Positions 27,412 through 38,387 of a stretch of DNA of 64,000 nt are shown here, piece after piece. Position 1 is the stretch's first letter. Every line of letters starts with the position of its first letter. The position numbers were made by a program, and so were the translations under genes. The DNA lies in contig CM061243.1 of NCBI GenBank assembly GCA_030848705.1, positions 119,870,674-119,934,673 of the forward strand. The letters are read 5' to 3'. Below the pieces are notes generated by a model. That model did not search any database. It was not told the DNA's origin and was given only the letters and a program-made list of their open reading frames with translations. Source of the stretch: Heracleum sosnowskyi. Lineage: Eukaryota > Streptophyta > Magnoliopsida > Apiales > Apiaceae.

Positions 27412-29209
27412 TGAAACAGACCTGCTATGTTAGATGTATCCTAAGTGTACCTACTCCCGGGGAGAGGTGTCATAGATTTGACAGCTTTGAACAGGATCAA
27501 GCAATCCCCAATGTTGTACTTTCTGCCCAGTTTTTCAAATTAGGGTTATCCCTTCCTTTACACCCATTCATCCAGGAGGTAATCGAATTTTACGACCTCG
27601 CTCCAATCCAATTGACCATTAACTCCTATCGCATGGCTATGTGCATGTACGCCTTGTATGATATGGAATTTAATAAGAAACTTTTCAGCATATGAGTTGG
27701 GTTATTTTTACCAACTCGAACAAACTGGGAAAGACACTAGTTTCTAATACCTGACCGCATGAGGTGTCCATATGGGCCAGTGTATAAAAGGTAACAAACA
27801 GAGGATGTCGGGGTGGCTAAAACAGTTTGTCTACTATTATGATTGCCCCCAATTAAGAATCGAGTTTAACACAGATGTTAAGATACCAGCAATGTCATCT
27901 TTAGAAGGTCAACCCCTTACTCGAGCACAAAGAGCTTTGGAGCTCTCAACAGGCCTAGGAGACGGTGCTAGTCTGTTGACTTGTGACACACTACTCAAGT
28001 GTGGATTCATTCTGGGTGGAGGTACCCTTACCTCTGCTGCTGTTATTAAGAAACCAGAAACATGTAACTTAAAGCAACTTAGTTTAAAACCCGTACCTGT
28101 TTCATACCCTTTGTTCATCATATTTATTTGCATTATCCATGCATCTCATTTGTTCAACCAAGCCTTTATTACGACTGTTGTATGACATTTTTGGTATTTT
28201 TGTCTTGACAGATATGGCATCAGGCGTTCCCTCATTCATTCAGCAATCAACGAATTATGATGACCTCTTTGGAGAAGAGGACGAGAAAACCACTCCAATT
28301 GCAGCCACTCCAATCTCCCAAGTTAAGCATTCCTCCCCTACTTATGAAAAATCATCCACCTCCTCGAAGAGGAAGCTTCTCCCGCCATCTGACTAAAAAA
28401 TGGTGTCTAGCTCACGCTCCTCCAAGAAACCAAGGACAACCCCTCCACACGGAAGTAGGACCACCAGTCCTCATATGCAAAAGTTATTTACCATGGTTGG
28501 CAATCAGGTCCTCGAGGAGACTGTAGCTAGATGGGACAGAATGACTGTTGTTGAGGCAGCCAAATCCATTCCCCTTGCTAACGGAGAGAGCTTTTTCCAT
28601 TATCTAAAGCACGGGGAGGAGATCGTGGAGGCTGCTTTAGGAGATAAGAAGATTGATGGGGAAGCGGCACAGTTGAAAGCAACTATCAAATCCAAGGATG
28701 ATGAGCTGAAACATTTGAAGAACACCAACCAAAAGCTCAAGGTCGTGGAAACCAAGCTACTGAAATAGAAGGAGAAACTAAGCTCTTCCATAATCAACCT
28801 GGATGTGGAGAAGGACAAGCTTGTAGTTGATCATGCCAAACAGGTGCATGAGTTGGATCTGAAGATGGATGAGCTGCAAATCGACTTATCTATTGCTGAA
28901 TCTGCTCATAAAGAAGAGAGCCAGGTACCAGGTAGGTTACAACAATGGAATAAGAGACTACATCAAGTCTACATATAAGCTTTTCTCAGACCTGGACTGG
29001 TCTCGCTTTGGTGAAGACGTCCTCTCCATTATCAAGGATATGAAGGGCAAGGAAGCTGCTGGTGCTTCCAAGGAAAGGATTGAGCCAACCATGGAGTCCA
29101 CCCCCCCAAGGTGACTGAGGCCGAGATACCCGCGGATGAGCAGGACATGATTCATCCAGCTCCTGACACTACCACAGGTGAGGTGGTTTCTGACATCCTA
29201 GCTTCCTAA

Positions 29210-30957
29210 ATCCCTTTTCTTTTTTAAAACTTTAAATCCCCAGAACATTGATGCCCCGTCATGGGCAAGGTTTGATGGTTTTATTCCAATAATATTTATG
29301 GCGCTTGCGCCATTATTTTGGATTATTCAGATGAGGGTGTGGGCGCCTCAGAACACTTCACAAGTTGTAATCCATAACTTCCCGATTTCCATGACATTTA
29401 CTTTCCTTTATGCATCTTCTTTCGTATTTCAATTTGCCATGCTAAGTAAGTATGTATGCACACTTAGAGTGATCATGCTTAGTGGCACACACATGCACAT
29501 ATAGCAATAACTTTCATAGGTGCACATATACATGTAGCTGTAATATCCAAACCAGATACACACATATGCGTAGCTAGATTATTTATCCCTATACTTAGGA
29601 TAGTTCCTCATAACTAGGCTTATCATCTATGCCGCGCTCAGATGAACTTGTCAAGTTCATTTAAGTTGAAGACTGTTATTAGTCAAGTAACCAGTAGTAC
29701 AACATGATCATAATCAAAGCTAAGTACACTTATGCACTTTAGCCTCAACATTTTTGATATCAGAACATACTCGTGATTCTAAGATATAACCTTTAAACCT
29801 CAGCCAAGTTTAGACATACACCTAATCCTTAGATGTAACATTTTCCACAACAATTCTTTATAATCCTCAAAAGAATTAGTAATCATCCTTATTAAAATCC
29901 AGGACACCTTAAGCGCACTTGCGTATTCTTGTCTAGGTGTATCCATAAGAGTCACGCATGTCTAGGTTACTAGGGATCACGCGTGCTTAAGCCAAATCTT
30001 ATTGTTATGTCATGTATTTGAATCAAGTCCTGATTCTTTTTTAACCAAGTCCTGGTTTTACCATGTGTGGCCTGCTATCCGGCTCCCACACAAGCATTCA
30101 TACGCATTGGCTCTCCATGCGACTAATGTACTTAGGATCCACATGAACCGGTTAGCGTAGCCATTTGCACGTACCTATTACGAAAGGAACTTACATGTAC
30201 CCAATCCTTTGGGTGTAACATAGTCCTTGAGAGATGAATAGGGCTTATACATAACTTCCATTATAAAAGGACCTCATAGGTCTATAAATATGTTGGGTTT
30301 TTCACAAGCCTCGTCCTCTAGGATCCACGTGAACCCGAACAATGTTGCACCTCATAATCCATGAGTACGCACCTTTTGCCTCCCATAGTCCATGGGCACG
30401 CACCTTCTGTACCTCATAGTCCATGAGGTACGTATCCATTCGTACCTCGTAGTCCATGAGGTACGTATCAATTCGTACCTCATAGTCCATGAGGTACGTA
30501 TCCATTCTGAGCATAAAAAATTTTGGATTGCGGAAATTTGACCTTATAACCATTGGGAAGTTTTATATACCTACTACCCCTAGTTCTTTAACATATAAGC
30601 AATAGTGATAAAGAACTAAGTAAAAACCATTCATTCACACATAGAGAAATTCATACATATTCCATGTACTTATAAATAAATCCAACAAGCATCAATATTC
30701 ATAACCACGTATAATCATATGAAGCAAAACAACGAAAATTTTATTCATATTGTGATCCTTGTCTCAAAAACATCATATCGGTGGGGTGTACATACACTAC
30801 CCCCCCCCCCCCCCCCCCCGAGCATTCATAGAAAACTTGAAATAAATTCAGAGCTAAACCTAAGCATGGCAGCTACAACTAGTAAGCCACGTCTATTGAT
30901 CCTACGCCTGAAAGAGGCATATGAAAAGAAAAAATACCTGAAAACGGAGTAAGAAGT
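29210..30957. other. Non-coding region between aORF and pol of the Tat element
   Basis: This 1.7-kb spacer separates the ends of the two convergent transcription units of the element. It holds palindromic tandem repeats at 30349-30506 and a run of 20 C at 30800-30819. No other coding or structural signal is seen. Confidence 0.6.
30349..30506. repeat. Five palindromic tandem units in the Tat spacer
   Basis: Five 15-bp imperfect palindromes of the form CTCATAGTCCATGAG occur at 30351, 30382, 30413, 30446 and 30480, spaced 31-34 bp. One unit has CCCAT/ATGGG arms instead, and this is a compensated change that keeps the pairing. From the third unit on, the flanks (GTACGTATC, TTCGTAC) are also repeated. 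Confidence 0.85.
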
Positions 30958-33900
30958 CTACTGGTAGTACCTCTTCAGATGCTCGACATTCCATGCCCTT
31001 GGAATTAACTTTCCATCAAGATCCGTGAGGTGGTAGGTGCATTCCCACAAGACCGTCTTTATGAGATAAGGACCCTCCCAATTCGCACCAAAGACTCCAT
31101 GACCATGAACCCTCATTTTGGCATCATTTTCCTTAGCACAAGGTCCCCTACTTTCAAAGGGCGAGCACGAACCTTGCTATCATAATATTTCTGAGTCCTT
31201 TGCTGATATGCGGCTAGCTTCATCTGTGCATTTATGCATACCTCTTCTACCAAATCTAGGTACAACCGATGATTCTGCTCATTATTCTCGGGATCATAAT
31301 TATCCCTCCTAAATGATCCAGCTCCAGTCTCTACAGGTACCATATCTTCACATCCGTAAGCCAAAGTGAATGGGGATTCACCTGTGGTACTTCTTGGTGT
31401 GGTATTGTATGACCACAACACCATTGGAAGCTCCTCTGGCCAACATCCCTTGCTTTCCTCGAGCTTCGTTTTCAGAGTGTGCTTAATGATCTTGTTCACA
31501 GCTTCAGTTTGACCGTTACTTTGTGGATGGCACACAACTGAAAATCCTTTTTGAATTCCGAGGTCATCACACAAACCTCGCATCTCCTTGCTATCGAATT
31601 GCTTACCATTATCAGAAATAAGTTTGAATGGGACTCCAAACCTGCATACAATGGCTCGAAACACAAATTCCTTTAACTTAGTAGCTATAATCATCGCTAG
31701 TGGCTCAGCCTCTGCCCACTTGGTGAAGTAATTAACAGCCACAATCGCGTATTTGACACCACCCTTTCCTCGGGGTAGCTCCCCAATTAAATCAATTCCC
31801 CATACAGCGAATGGCCAAGGGCTTGTGAGAGGCTTGAGGGGCACAGCGGGACTGCTGTTGAAATTTGCGAACCTCTGGCAGTGATCACATGCCCGAGTAA
31901 ACCTGTGCGCATCTTTCTGCACAGTTGGCCAGTAGTAACCTTAACGAAGTATCTTGTGTGCCAAGGAGGTCCCTCCAGATTGGTTACCACATATTCCCTC
32001 ATGGATCTCACGCATAATGTATTTTCATTCATTTCCGGAGATGCACTTAAGCAATGGCCTGTTAAATCCTCTTTTGTACAAAGAACCATCATAAATTACG
32101 TACCTTGCAGCCTGATATTTCAATCTTCGAGCCTCATCCTTGTTAGGTGACAGAGTCCCTTTAGTGATGTATTCCAAAATATGAGTAGTCCACGAATCCT
32201 CTCCGGGAGCTTCCACATTCATGACATCAAGCATGGGTATACTGGGTTGGAGTTGGACTTCCAATGGAATGACTCCCAGCATAGTTGCCTCTTTTTGCGA
32301 CCCTAACTTTGCTAGTGCATCCACATTAGCGTTTTTAGATCGAGGTATCTGCTCGAGGTTCACCTCATTGAACCTGCTGATAAGCTCTTGAGCATACCAC
32401 CTTCATTGAGTCACTAAAAATAGTCAGATTTTCCACCTTCATTTCCAAGGCTAGCTTCAAGCCAGCAATAAGTGCTTCATATTCCGCGTCATTATTTGTC
32501 GCATAAAACCCAAAGTGAATGGAGCTTTGCAACTTATGACCTTCTGGGCTTATAAGTATTATGCATGCACCTGCTCCGTCTACATAAATTGTCCACCATG
32601 GGGAGCAATTTTCCACTAGTGCCTCCTCCACGGGAGGTTCAGCTATGCATTCTGTTCCAGCTACCTCAACAGATGGTGGAAATTCCAGTAAGAAGTCAGC
32701 CAGTGCTTGCCCCTTGATAGCAGTTCAGGGCTTATACTCAATATCGAATTGGCCTAACTCCACAGCCCATTTCATAAGCCTTCCAGAAGCTTCAGGCGTA
32801 TGTAACACCTGCTTCAGCGGGAACGAAGTTCGTACCTCAATTTGATGTGCTTGGAAATACGGTCTGAGTTTCCTTGAAGCCAAAATCAAAGCATAGGCTA
32901 GCTTTTCCATGTTTGTGTACTGAGTTTCGGCGTCCAACAACCTTTTACTAACATAATAGACCGGGTGTTGAACCGGCTCCTCTTCTCGAACCAGCACTGC
33001 ACTAATTGAGTATTCAGACACAGCCAGATAGAGTATAAGTACCTCACCTTCCAAAGGTTTAGAAAACAACGGAGGACTTCCGAGCTGCTCCTTGAGTTTC
33101 TTGAAAGCAGCTTCACATTCTGGTCCCCATTCAAATTTCTTTCCTTTCTTTATTGCGGCAAAGAATTCCTTACACTTATAAGAGGATTTGGAAACAAATC
33201 GGTTCAAAGCTGCGACCCTACCAGTGAGACATTGTACTTCCTTCATGTTACAAGGTGACCGCATCTCAATCAAAGCCTTAATTTTTTCAGGGTTAGCCTC
33301 AACTCCCCTATGGTTCACGATAAAACCAAAGAATTTTCCCGACTCAACCCCAAACACACATTTCTGGGGGTTGAGCTTCATCTTATATTTCCTTAAGATG
33401 TCAAACGTTTCAGAAAGGTGAGCTACGTGATCAGCAACATCTCTAGATTTTACCAGCATGTCATCCACATAGACTTCCATTGTTTTACCAATCTGTTCCT
33501 TAAACATCTTGTTGACTAGCCTTTGGTAAGTTGCCCCAACGTTCAGTAACCCAAAAGGCATTCCAATATAGCAGTACAAACCTCTATCCGTGATAAAGGA
33601 GGCGTGCTCCTGATCGGGTTCGTACATTGGTATCTGATTATACCCAGAGTAGGCGTCCATGAAGCTGAGGAAAACATGTCCTGATGTTGCATCAACCAGC
33701 TGATCAATCCGCGGGAGTGGGAAGCTATCATTTGGGCACGCCTTATTTAAATCTGTGAAGTCCACACACGTTCGCCACTTTCCATTGGGCTTCTTCACAA
33801 GCACGGGGTTTGCCAACCAATCCGGGTAAAATGATTCCCTAACCAAACCAGCTGCCAGCAACCTATCCACCTCTTCTTTCAGAGCTACGACTCTCTCCCC

Positions 33901-34407
33901 ACTGATTGCTCTTATTTTTTGCCTAACAGTTTTCCTTTCGGGATCAATGTTAAAGTGGTGGCACATCACCTTAGGATCGATGCTAATCATGTCTGAGTGA
34001 CCCCAAGCGAAAACATCCAAGTTTCCCTTCAAGAACCAGGTTAGAGCTTCACGAATTTCAGAGTTGAGATGCTTACCAATCTTCAGCTCTTTTGACGAGT
34101 CAGCTTCATCTACCAAAATGGATATGGTATCACCAGCTGCACCTGTTTTCTCATTTGTTTCAGGCATTCGTAGATCCAGGTCAATTTCCATTGGGACTTT
34201 ATTACTAGCTTTCTGAGCAGGTTCCTGGGCATCCAACTGTTTACCCAAGTCCATCTCAACTGGTGCCTTATTCTGAGCAGGTACCTGGGCATCCAGCTGC
34301 TTATCCAGGTCCATGTCTTCAAAATCACTATCGTTCACATCTTCCACGACTCCCTCAACAAAAGATTCTTGTATTCTCGATTTTTTAGGTGGGGGTGCTT
34401 CTAACAT
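30958..34407 (-). pseudogene. pol of the Tat element: RT, RNase H, second RNase H, integrase
   Basis: In coding order: an acidic linker (34400-34090); RT with CVDFTDLNKACP and the catalytic YVDDMLVKS near 33460; the RNase H linked to RT, ending at 32725; a second RNase H (WTIYVDGAGACI, NNDAEYEALIAGL); a linker with IPRSKNANVDALAKLG; and the integrase core (DLIGELPRG, SDNGKQF, NGQTEAVNK), ending LKRYYQ at 30958. The second RNase H is typical of Tat elements. Breaks: TGA at 32725-32727 where Arg is expected, stops near 32365 and 31940, and loss of one A at about 31113, which shifts the frame before the C-terminal domain. It is clearly non-functional. Confidence 0.9.
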
Positions 34408-37068
34408 CTGTACCTCTTCCTAGGTATCTACCCCCCCCCCCCCCCCGAAAAAAGACAACATCAGTGTAAGGTGCTTCCCCTGGATGTTGGATGACCACAA
34501 TAACATTACAAATCTCTTTAACAAAACTTACTCCCTTCTCAGCTACGGTTTCTTCTCCAGCTCCTGCTATCATGTAACAATAACAATTATCGGACGTACC
34601 ACCGTCCACAAGTAACAGATGTTTTGAGGCCTGCTCTGCTGAATGCAAAGGCTTACTGTAACATTCCCTTGACTCGGTTTGACAACCTTGTAGGCATCCA
34701 ATCCCATTTGGAGTTGGGAATTTCATCGAAAGGTGATATATGGAAGTTACCACCCTCATTTCCTTCAACAGAGGCCTGCCAATAATACAATTATAAGAGA
34801 CTTCTTCATTCACAACCATAAATTCAGCTACCTGTGTAGCTTGGAGAGGTTCATTTCCCAATACCACGGGTAACTTCACCCTTCCAACTATCTGGACTGG
34901 TCCTCCAGTAAATCCATATAAATCATTATAAGAAGGAGACATTTCCTTATCTAAGAGCCCCATCCTTTGGTAGGTGCTGTAAGCCAAGATATTACAGGAG
35001 CTTCCATTGTCAACAAGGACTCGGTGGACGTTCAAATTTCCAATGCTGATAGTTACCACTAGTGCATCATTATGAGGGTGGTGCACATGTAGGGCGTCCT
35101 TCTCAGTGAACGTTATATCGGCTGCCTTTCCTTTGAACAACTTGGGAGAGCACTCTGATAAGTGAAATACATTAGTGAGAGGGCGTCCTCTAGCTTCTTT
35201 AGCATAATTCTTCATAGAGTTTCTGCTCGTGCCTCCAATATAAGGTCCTCCAATTATCGTACAGATACTTCCAGCCCATGTTGTACGATCAGGTACAGTT
35301 TTCTCTCCATCTTTATTAGCTTTACCGTCCTTGTACTTCTTTGCCTCATCAGCTATAAACTCAGTGAGGTACCCCCTCTTGATCAGGTCCTCAATATGAT
35401 CCTTCAAATGACGGCAGTCCGCGGTCTCATGGCCATTTGTGTCGTGAAACGCACAATATCTCCCTTGGTCCTTCCTTCCAGGTGGACTGGTTCGAGGTGG
35501 CTTCTTGAATATTCCTGCTTTATCCCCCACCTCAAAAATATGATCCAGTGGAGCAGCCAATGGTGTATACTCGGTATATCTCTGTAGATTTTTCACTGGT
35601 GGATATTTGTATCCCACCGTTCTTCGTGATCCAGTGGTGTTCACTGTGAGGAAAGCTGTCTTGGTATCCCGGGGAGCTTCCCTATCAGTGGGAGCTCTGT
35701 TGTAAGAGGTACGCTTATTGAAGTCCCTCTCCCTTGGGCTATAAGACCGGCTCCTTTTGTTCCTACTCCAATTGCTTGAAGCATTTTCCTTTTTTAGGTT
35801 AGCTAGAGATTGTTCCACGACCTTGTGCGGTTCGGCCTTCGCATAAAAGTCAGCCAGTGTAGTTGGTTCTTTACTTTGCAGCTCCTTCCAAAATTCAATT
35901 CCTGGCCTTACTCCAGCTATCAGAAAGTTTTTATAGGTTTCATCAGTTGCCTTTTTCACCTTCCGAACCTCCGTATTAAAGCACTTAAAATAATCATTCA
36001 GAGTCTCATTGTCACGTTGCTTAATATTTTCCAAAGTATTTGCAGGAGGTGCAAACGTAACTGAAGCTCTAAACTGAGTCACAAAGAGCTCACTTATCTG
36101 TCTCCAGCTCTTAATCGAGTTAGCAGGTAACCTTTTAAACCACTGATGCACATTCTCCCTCAAAGTTGCAGCTAAAAGCCTACATTTGGTGCGGTCCTTG
36201 ATTTGATACACCTCCATCTCAGTGTTAAAACGACTGAGGTATTCCACAAGGTCAGCTGTCCCATCAAAATTCAGGTCGCCAACACCACAATAGGTACGGG
36301 GGAGGAGCGAATCTCGTATCTTTTTAGTGAAAGGTGAAGATACAACCAGACCTGCACCGGATCTCTTTTCGGCCTTAATTTTCTCGAGGGCTCCCGAAGA
36401 TCTTTCACCTTATAATGCTCTTCATCACCACCTATATCATCATTTTCATCTTCATCAGAACCGTCGAAAGAGCTTTCATCATACCCAGGGGAGAATTATG
36501 ATGGGAGCTGGAGCTACGCTCGCCATCTGTGATAGTAGGTTTTGGATCTACGTCCTTCTGACTGGGACTTCTCTTTTCTGTGGCTTTTAGACATTTTGGA
36601 TTGGGACCTCTCCATTTAGTTCTTTTGCGTGGACTTTTTACGAGCCTCATACAACACATGTCGTAGGTCCTTGTTAGTGTGCTTCTTCCCTATGCGGTCA
36701 AATACACTCACGCTACGCGTAACTGAGGGTTCCGGGCCATCTCCATCTTCATCTTTAGACATTCAATCTTCGTTCTCCTGGTCAGTTTCCACATCAGAAA
36801 AGGTTCTTTTAGGCTCATCATCCTTGAGCTCTTTTTCTTTATCCTCAAAGTCCAAACGAATTGGCGTTACCTCACGCTTCTTGGAGCGTTTTTGCTTTTT
36901 CTGCCATTTCTTCATCTTTTTAGTTCTTCTTTCCAACGACCCAAGCATTTCGCCCATTTATTGAAGACTGTTCAGGAGATCTCTATTCGTAACTTCCTTC
37001 CCAGGGTCATCCCCTCGTCCATTTTTGTCGTTACTCGGCGTTCGTTCATCATCGAAAGAGTCCGACAT
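34385..37068 (-). pseudogene. gag-protease of the Tat element
   Basis: Gag begins at ATG 37068-37066 (MSDSFDDERTPSND), about 50 bp inside the upstream LTR. In-frame stops at 36958-36960 and near 36763, others near 36600-36480 and a frameshift near 36415 break the N-terminal part. From about 36400 to 34385 the frame is open: a capsid-like domain (VHQWFKRLPANSI), a basic region, a zinc-binding motif CAFHDTNGHETADC, and an aspartic protease with VDNGSSCNIL in place of the common D-T/S-G. It ends in a run of 16 G at the junction with pol, where both frames meet stops. Confidence 0.88.
34431..34446 (-). repeat. 16-base G run at the gag-pol junction
   Basis: On the minus strand TTTTTTC is followed by 16 G and TAG. 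The tract lies at the end of the protease frame and just before the pol frame, so its length sets the frame. With 16 G the protease frame runs out into unrelated codons, and the pol frame meets TAG (in ACC TAG GAA) 15 bp before the Met codon at 34407. Confidence 0.8.
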
Positions 37069-37120
37069 CTTTCTCTCTCAAAAAAGATTTTAGGAGTCCC
37101 CTCCTTCTAGCACCAAAAGA

Positions 37121-37390
37121 TGTTGTGAGAGAAATTTGGTACAACACTTCTATTTAGAGACATTCCCGAATCCCTAGGGGACTACTAGTAGAATCCTTGT
37201 AAAACTCTGCCTCTGTCAGGTAGAGTTAGAGCTAAAGACGTATCTTCATCTCCGACGAAAGTGGAGCTATTTACGTACTTACCTATCAGGCGGAGGTGAA
37301 GCAGCTTACGTAGCTCCACATTGTCATAATCAATCCACAAAACGGCCCAAACCATTCATATCAAACCCAAAGTATATTTTGGAGCACACA
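37121..37390 (-). repeat. Upstream (5') LTR of the Tat element, internally deleted
   Basis: Only 270 bp, against 829 bp for the other LTR. After TTGGTACAACACTTC it jumps to TATTTAGAGACATTC, skipping the segment equivalent to 23404-23935, with a TC microhomology at the joint. The lost 532 bp includes the TATA-type box. A second deletion of about 30 bp removes the GCCCACA palindrome. Just inside, the minus strand reads TCTTTTGGTGCTAGAAGG, the presumed primer-binding site; the tRNA is not identified. Confidence 0.85.
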
Positions 37391-37395
37391 ACTAA

Positions 37396-38297
37396 CAAGG
37401 TGAAAATTGAGAGCCATGCATGAAGATTTGCAGGTCCCATGTATGTTGAAAGTGAGTGTACAACTCAAAGGGTTTGTGGCAAATGAAGACTCTGAAATCC
37501 TAGAGAGCAATCTCCATCACATGGTTTCGCTCATCACATATCTCCTCTTGTCATCTTATCTCTTTCAATTCTTTGGATACATCCACAACCATTTGATAAA
37601 TGAATAAAGTAAGAACAAAATTGTTATCTACAAGAAATCAAGAACAAATTAAAATTGTTTTACTTGTAAATGAGTGATTCAATGGACGGTTAAGTGCCAG
37701 GTTAAAGCATCACAAATCACAAACTGACTGTCTCTAATCATTACAAACACTTCAGACTAGTACTAGTTCTATTACAAATTTAATAAAAAAATATGTTCAA
37801 ATTTTTTATATCATATTTCTCAAATAAATTTATAGTCAAAAATAGAAAGAAAAAGAATAAGAAAACTAGGAGGAATATTAGGTGCGGTATGGATAGAACG
37901 TGTATAACATCAGCCAATCAGATGACAGAATCCAAAAACCAAGATAATACGAAGAATAATGTCAGGGCTATCAAACTCGATCCCAAAATGGATCCAAATG
38001 TGACATGTCATGTTCTAATTGGCTATAACTCAATTAATAATAATGATCACGTGCATTCACATTAATTTTCTCAATAAAATCTTTCCAAACTTCTGCATCA
38101 CCGATAATAACCAAAATTCGATAGCCAATTCGATACCTTTAACATTATTCATAACAGAATATTACGTTTCCATTATAATCTTGTTGACGCCACACGCGCG
38201 TTACATATCATCACAACTGGTGATCCTAAATTAAAAGAGGAACGAACACAAGCCAATCAGACAACAGCAGCAGCCACATCCACTTTCATATTTCCAC

Positions 38298-38333
<36 letters not shown>

Positions 38334-38387
38334 GTCTGTCTCTCGATTAGTTTCTCTCTTGTGTAACATACAAATATAAGATACGAG
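37396..38387 (+). promoter_or_regulatory. HEMA1 upstream region with G-box
   Basis: A CACGTG G-box lies at 38048-38053, about 340 bp before the ATG. CCAAT-type words occur near 37913 and 38252, and GATAA-type words near 38102. A CT microsatellite at 38298-38333 sits in the probable 5' untranslated region. G-boxes and I-boxes are usual in light-responsive chlorophyll-pathway genes. The first 200 bp, next to the Tat element, contain a short open frame with no recognised product. Confidence 0.45.

Larger units (their letters stand above)
25462..29209 (+). pseudogene. Antisense additional ORF (aORF) of the Tat element, broken
   Basis: It starts MSGASIAASSNH just after a splice acceptor. After a Ser/Thr-rich N terminus it is interrupted by the CACTA element (25888-27411). 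It then resumes with a stretch (27420-27690) including FFKLGLSLPLHPFIQEVIEF and INSYRMAMCMYAL, which resembles the 'putative gypsy-type transposon' domain of plant elements. A further exon from 28212 follows an intron of about 120 bp and encodes a basic Ser-rich region, then a long Lys/Glu-rich coiled coil (about 28650-28930), ending near 29207. Defects include a TAA at 25777, a frameshift near 27690 with two stops after it, TAA at 28394, TAG near 28766, and frameshifts near 28930 and 29105. The normal role of such proteins is unknown. Confidence 0.75.
23374..37390 (-). mobile_element. Ty3/gypsy element, Tat-type, 14.0 kb, with nested CACTA
   Basis: Both ends are LTRs starting TGTTGTGAGAG on the plus strand and ending GGAGCACA/GGAGCACACA, and the 5-bp target duplication ACTAA flanks them (23369-23373; 37391-37395). 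The gag-protease-RT-RNase H-integrase genes run on the minus strand from 37068 to 30958. An extra gene on the opposite strand occupies 25462-29209, between pol and the downstream LTR. That arrangement, the second RNase H domain and the large size are characteristic of the Tat lineage. All genes contain stops or frameshifts. The LTRs differ at about twenty positions over roughly 240 aligned bases by eye, so the insertion is old. Confidence 0.92.

Noticed and set aside
30349..30506. CRISPR-like array
   Set aside because: Units are palindromic retroelement tandem repeats with repeated flanks, not unique spacers, in a plant genome.
37407..37607. 66-codon frame next to the Tat element
   Set aside because: Short, ends in a hydrophobic low-complexity run, no domain; could be the tail of an old gene but nothing supports it.
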